A DNA stretch of 10,455 nucleotides from positions 1 through 10,455 of the forward strand of contig JAEWZE010000153.1 of NCBI GenBank assembly GCA_023395465.1. The letters are read 5' to 3'. This stretch comes from Pseudomonadota bacterium. GTDB lineage: Bacteria > Pseudomonadota > Gammaproteobacteria > Xanthomonadales > Xanthomonadaceae. Below the pieces are notes generated by a model, which saw only the letters and a program-made list of their open reading frames with translations, searched no databases and had not been told where the DNA came from. This document shows, piece by piece, positions 7,814-10,455 of the stretch. The position numbers and the translations under genes are program-made. How positions within the stretch are numbered: the stretch's first letter is position 1; the number at the start of each line of letters is the position of its first letter.

Positions 7814-9040
7814 ATGAGTACATCGCAGCCGCCGCCGGCCGCCGCAGGCCCGAGCCTCCCGCCCGCCGCGCAGGTCGCCTGCGCCAACTGCGGCACCGCC
7901 TTGCTCGGAGACCACTGCTACGCCTGCGGGCAGCCGGTGAAGGGGCTGGCGCGCCATTTCTCGAGCCTGGTGGGCGACGTGCTCGACAGCGTGTTCGAGT
8001 GGGACGGACGGACGCCGCGCACGCTGTGGCCGCTGCTCGCCCGGCCAGGCTACCTGACCCTGGAATACATCGCCGGACGCCGCATCCGTTACGTCAGTCC
8101 GTTCCGGCTGTTCTTCTTCATCGCCGTCGTGACCTTCTTCATCGGCAAGCTGACCCTGAGCTTCGGCGGCGAGAACCCGGTCCAGCTGGGCGGCGATTCC
8201 GGCATCGAGACCGCGCGCGACGTCGCCGAGGTCGAACAGGCGCGCGACCGGGCGCTGGCCAGACTCGCGGCCGAACGCGCCGAACTGGCACCGAAGATCG
8301 CGGTGGCCGAGGACGACGCGCGGATTCCGAACGTCGGCGCGATCACGGGACTGCGCACCGCCGATGCCGCGCTGCAGGCCTCCGAGACCGCGATCCGTGC
8401 GCAGGCCGACGAGCGCATCGCCGCCTTCCGCAAGGCCGAACAGACCGGGGGCCCGCCGCCCGTCCCGCGCCTGCACCGGCTGCAGTTCAGCGGCAGCGAA
8501 CCCTGGGACGCGGAGACCAACCCGGTCCGCATCCCCTCCCTGCCCGGCTTCGCCAACGACTGGATCAACCGCCAGATCGGCCGCCTGGAAAAGAACATCC
8601 CGCGCCTGCAGGAAGACCCCGACCTGTTCAAGGACGCGGTGCTTGGCGCGATCCCCTCGACCCTGTTCCTGCTGCTGCCGCTGTTCGCGCTGATGCTCAA
8701 GGTCGCCTACGTGTTCAAGCGGCGGCTGTACATGGAGCACCTGATCGTGGCGCTGCACAGCCATGCGTTCCTGTGCCTGGCGCTGCTGCTGATGTTCGTG
8801 ACCATGGGCCTGGAGCACTGGCTGGCGCCGACGCAGCTGGCGGCGCTGATCGCGTTCGACCTGGTCGAGGCCGCGATCTGGATCTGGATGCCGCTGTACC
8901 TGCTGCTGATGCAGAAGCGCGTGTATGGGCAGGGCTGGCCGATGACCCTGTTCAAGTTCGGCGTGATCGGGCTGTGCTATTCGATCCTGCTGAGCTTCGG
9001 GGCGGTGTTCACCACGATCACCAGCCTGGTCTGGCTGTAA
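7814..9040 (+). CDS. DUF3667 membrane protein with N-terminal zinc-ribbon-like motif
   Basis: This 408-residue protein has no known function. It opens with a CxxC-x8-CxxC motif (C23, C26, C35, C38, in CANCG and CYACGQ) that should bind zinc. A conserved-looking block follows (FEWDGRTPRTLWPLLARPGY, 61-80, then YISGRR-like YIAGRRIRYVSPFRLF), as in DUF3667 members. The first membrane helix is about 97-112. Residues 131-210 are charged and Ala/Glu/Arg-rich and look helical, possibly coiled-coil. Three or four further membrane helices occupy about 277-404 (277-300, 313-333, 340-366, 383-404). The start is fixed by GAGGA at 7799-7803, ten bases before the ATG. It diverges from the MATE gene and converges on the DUF3106 gene, so it is probably monocistronic. 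The zinc ribbon probably faces the cytoplasm, but this topology is inferred. Confidence 0.85.
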   Translation: MSTSQPPPAAAGPSLPPAAQVACANCGTALLGDHCYACGQPVKGLARHFSSLVGDVLDSVFEWDGRTPRTLWPLLARPGYLTLEYIAGRRIRYVSPFRLFFFIAVVTFFIGKLTLSFGGENPVQLGGDSGIETARDVAEVEQARDRALARLAAERAELAPKIAVAEDDARIPNVGAITGLRTADAALQASETAIRAQADERIAAFRKAEQTGGPPPVPRLHRLQFSGSEPWDAETNPVRIPSLPGFANDWINRQIGRLEKNIPRLQEDPDLFKDAVLGAIPSTLFLLLPLFALMLKVAYVFKRRLYMEHLIVALHSHAFLCLALLLMFVTMGLEHWLAPTQLAALIAFDLVEAAIWIWMPLYLLLMQKRVYGQGWPMTLFKFGVIGLCYSILLSFGAVFTTITSLVWL

Positions 9041-9084
9041 CCGGGGAGCGCAATGCTGCCTGACGGGGCGGGCGTACGGGTCGG

Positions 9085-9128
9085 GCGCGAGTCCGCGGGC
9101 TAGCTGGCGTGGCGGCCGGGACTCGTGC
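9085..9128. terminator. Stem-loop between the convergent DUF3667 and DUF3106 genes
   Basis: CGAGTCC (9088-9094) and GGACTCG (9119-9125) are perfect inverted repeats. The stem extends outward by one wobble and two G-C pairs to ten bp (9085-9094 with 9119-9128), enclosing a 24-nt loop. It lies 44 bp past the DUF3667 stop and about 78 bp past the DUF3106 stop, so it could end transcription from both sides. No U-tract is present. The rest of the 9041-9206 gap shows nothing I can support as a gene. Confidence 0.35.
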
Positions 9129-9206
9129 GGCGCATGCTGACGCTGCTGCTGCCCCGCTGGGCCGTCACGTGCAGGGCGGCGGCCGCGGCACCGTCGCGGC
9201 GAACGA

Positions 9207-9800
9207 CTAGGGATCGACGCGCCGGCGCAGCCACTGCGCGCGCTGCGACTGCGGTTGCGCCAGCAGCGCGTCGCGCAGCGCGTCGCGCTCCTGCGGCGGG
9301 GTGCGCTGGGCGAGGACGGCCAGATCGTCGCGTGCCTGCGCCGGCAAGGCGCGCAGCACCTGCAGCAGCACGTCGCGCTCCGCCGGCGGCACCTGCGCGA
9401 ACAGCGCGTGCAGCCGCGGCCAGTCCGCGCCCAGGACCGGACCCAGCAGCCAGCCGCGGGCCATGCCCGCATCGAGTGCGTCGAACCGGGCGCGCAGCGC
9501 CTGCTGCTCGGCGACCGGCAGCGAGCGCCAGGTCTCGCGCGCGGCGCGCATGCGCCGGCGTTCGTCCTCGGGCAGCGCGCGCCACGCATCCCAGACCTCG
9601 CGGCGTTCGCGCCGCAGCGACTCCGGCAACGCTTCCCACGCCTGCAGCCGCCGCTGCAGCGCTTCGCCCTGTTCGGGGGTGAGCGCGGCCAGCCGCGCCG
9701 CGTTGCGCTGCAGCGCATCCGGCGATTGCGCGCCCGCCACCGCGGCTGCCAACAGCAGCGCCAGGGCCGCCAGGGCCGGGACCGGGCTAGCGCTGCGCAT
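9207..9800 (-). CDS. DUF3106 family secreted protein
   Basis: This 197-residue protein is probably periplasmic and of unknown function. Residues 1-24 form a signal peptide ending AGA before Q25. The mature part is helical and very rich in Arg, Ala, Leu and Glu. A tryptophan-led motif W-x-x-L-P recurs at exactly 18-residue spacing (W55, W73, W91), each followed by Arg/Glu-rich helix. Looser copies appear at 134-138 (FAQVP) and 149-153 (LRALP). This WxxLP repeat is characteristic of DUF3106. The ATG is supported by GGAG (complement of 9808-9811), seven bases upstream. The gene overlaps the upstream sigma-like gene by 14 bp, so the two are probably translated together. In other proteobacteria DUF3106 genes often sit next to ECF sigma-factor genes, which fits this arrangement. 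A chaperone-like or sensor role, as in other helical periplasmic repeat proteins, is only a guess. Confidence 0.8.
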   Translation of the reverse strand: MRSASPVPALAALALLLAAAVAGAQSPDALQRNAARLAALTPEQGEALQRRLQAWEALPESLRRERREVWDAWRALPEDERRRMRAARETWRSLPVAEQQALRARFDALDAGMARGWLLGPVLGADWPRLHALFAQVPPAERDVLLQVLRALPAQARDDLAVLAQRTPPQERDALRDALLAQPQSQRAQWLRRRVDP

Positions 9801-10455
9801 CCACCAGCTCCTGCGAGGCGGCATCGCCATCGACCGCGGTGGTGTCGGGCGCCGCCGGCAGGCCGTCTTCCTGCGCCAGCGCGACCACCAGCCAGGCGTC
9901 GAAGGCCGGATCGGCGTCGTCGTCGAAGCTGCCAGTGGCCTGGGCGAGGAGCAGGTCGAGATCGCGATGGCCGGCCAGCGCCTGCGCCGGATCGAAGCGC
10001 GCGGCGGGCACGTCCGGTGGCGGCAGGTCCTCGACGCGGATGCGGGCCTGGTCGTCGGTCGCCGGCGGGGGCAGCCACGGCCCCCACCAGGTCGCCGCCA
10101 GCGCGGCCGCAGTGAGCGCGACCACCGCCAGCGTCGCCGGCCACACCCAGCCCGCGCGCGAACGCGTGGACGGCGGCGGCGTGGGGCGTACCGGACGGGG
10201 GCGCAGGCCATCGCGCAGCATGGCGATGGTTTCCAGGCGCTCGGCCGGCACGGCGCGGATCGCCACCTGCGCGGCCTGGGACAGTTCGCGCCAGGCCTCG
10301 GGATCGGCGCTGCCGTCGTCGCGGTGCGGCAGGGCGCGCTGCAGCGCCAGCCGGTAGGTCGGCCGGGCGATGCCCAGCACGGCCGCGGCTTCGGATTCGG
10401 CCAGGCCGGCCACCACCCGCAGCAGCAGCGCCGCGCGCGGGCCGCTGGCCAGCGC
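9787..10455 (-). CDS. Partial: sigma-70 region-4-like HTH fused to a membrane helix and acidic tail
   Basis: The last 222 residues are visible, and the frame is open to the window edge, so the start lies outside. An in-frame GTG at 10416 falls inside the domain and is unlikely to be the real start. The first 45 or so residues (PRAALLLRVVAGLAESEAAA, then VLGIARPTYRLALQRALP) resemble the sigma-factor region 4 helix-turn-helix that contacts the -35 element. The usual TVKSRLHRAR-type recognition helix is replaced by TYRLALQRAL. A Pro/Arg-rich stretch leads to one hydrophobic segment (WVWPATLAVVALTAAALAAT), then a Pro-, Asp- and Ala-rich tail containing DLDLLLAQ and DDDADPAFDAWLV. The tail is expected in the periplasm if the HTH is cytoplasmic. 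Its 3' end overlaps the DUF3106 start by 14 bp. It could be a membrane-tethered sigma factor or a degenerate sigma-like regulator. Whether region 2 exists upstream cannot be seen. Confidence 0.7.
   Translation of the reverse strand, partial: ALASGPRAALLLRVVAGLAESEAAAVLGIARPTYRLALQRALPHRDDGSADPEAWRELSQAAQVAIRAVPAERLETIAMLRDGLRPRPVRPTPPPSTRSRAGWVWPATLAVVALTAAALAATWWGPWLPPPATDDQARIRVEDLPPPDVPAARFDPAQALAGHRDLDLLLAQATGSFDDDADPAFDAWLVVALAQEDGLPAAPDTTAVDGDAASQELVDAQR

Noticed and set aside
6543..7817. A 424-codon plus-strand frame opposite the MATE gene
   Set aside because: It is Gln/His/Arg-rich antisense translation of a clear MATE transporter and ends within the divergent promoter region.
7572..7823. 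Upstream extension of the MATE protein to the first Met at 7823 or the Met at 7676
   Set aside because: The added residues are Arg/Pro-rich, unlike any MATE N-terminus. They would overlap the start of the divergent DUF3667 gene or the candidate -35 element.
9053..9103. A 16-codon ORF after the DUF3667 stop, preceded by GGGGAG
   Set aside because: A purine-rich stretch before a short open frame is expected by chance in this composition. The peptide has no distinguishing features, and the frame ends inside the stem-loop.
9100..9639. A 179-codon minus-strand frame overlapping the DUF3106 gene
   Set aside because: It is an Arg/Ala/Gly-rich alternative frame of the same strand. The DUF3106 frame has a signal peptide, a Shine-Dalgarno and regular WxxLP repeats.
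7673..10144. An 823-codon minus-strand frame spanning the DUF3667 gene and much of the DUF3106 region
   Set aside because: It is antisense to a recognised DUF3667 coding sequence. Its translation is dominated by Gln/Arg/His/Gly runs with no domain, as expected from high GC at third codon positions.

Overview
The window is a stretch of very GC-rich bacterial chromosome, with strong G/C bias at third codon positions and long antisense open frames. It contains a TonB-dependent receptor of the Xanthomonas/Caulobacter type, a DUF3667 protein, and a sigma-like/DUF3106 gene pair. Together these point to a gammaproteobacterium of the Xanthomonadaceae/Lysobacteraceae (a Lysobacter-, Luteimonas- or Xanthomonas-like organism). 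This placement rests on protein family resemblance, not on a marker gene.

Layout. Positions 1-45 are a G/C homopolymer hairpin just past the receptor stop. A 928-residue outer-membrane TonB-dependent receptor runs on the minus strand (46-2832). Diverging from it is a PfkB-family kinase that best fits 2-dehydro-3-deoxygluconate kinase (kdgK, 3025-4050). The 192-bp gap between them holds an imperfect palindrome and a repeated octamer that could be a shared operator. The pair suggests coupled uptake and catabolism of a uronate-type sugar. Convergent to kdgK is sppA (4247-6133, minus), an inner-membrane protease with both catalytic residues visible, followed by a stem-loop. Upstream of sppA on the same strand is a NorM-type MATE exporter (6189-7571). 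The 55 bp between them are spanned by a 20-codon frame that overlaps both neighbours through ATGA.

Divergent from the MATE gene is a membrane protein with an N-terminal zinc-ribbon-like motif (DUF3667, 7814-9040). It converges on a minus-strand pair: a secreted DUF3106 protein (9207-9800), and an upstream gene cut by the window edge (9787 to >10455). That partial gene joins a sigma-70 region-4-like helix-turn-helix to one transmembrane helix and an acidic, probably periplasmic tail. The 14-bp gene overlap suggests the two are made together, possibly as a membrane-linked regulator and its periplasmic partner.

I see no rRNA, tRNA, insertion sequence, phage gene, CRISPR array or restriction/defence cassette, and no gene-free stretch above 300 bp. 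Most of the window is ordinary chromosome. The least explained parts are the sigma-like membrane protein with its DUF3106 partner, and the DUF3667 protein.
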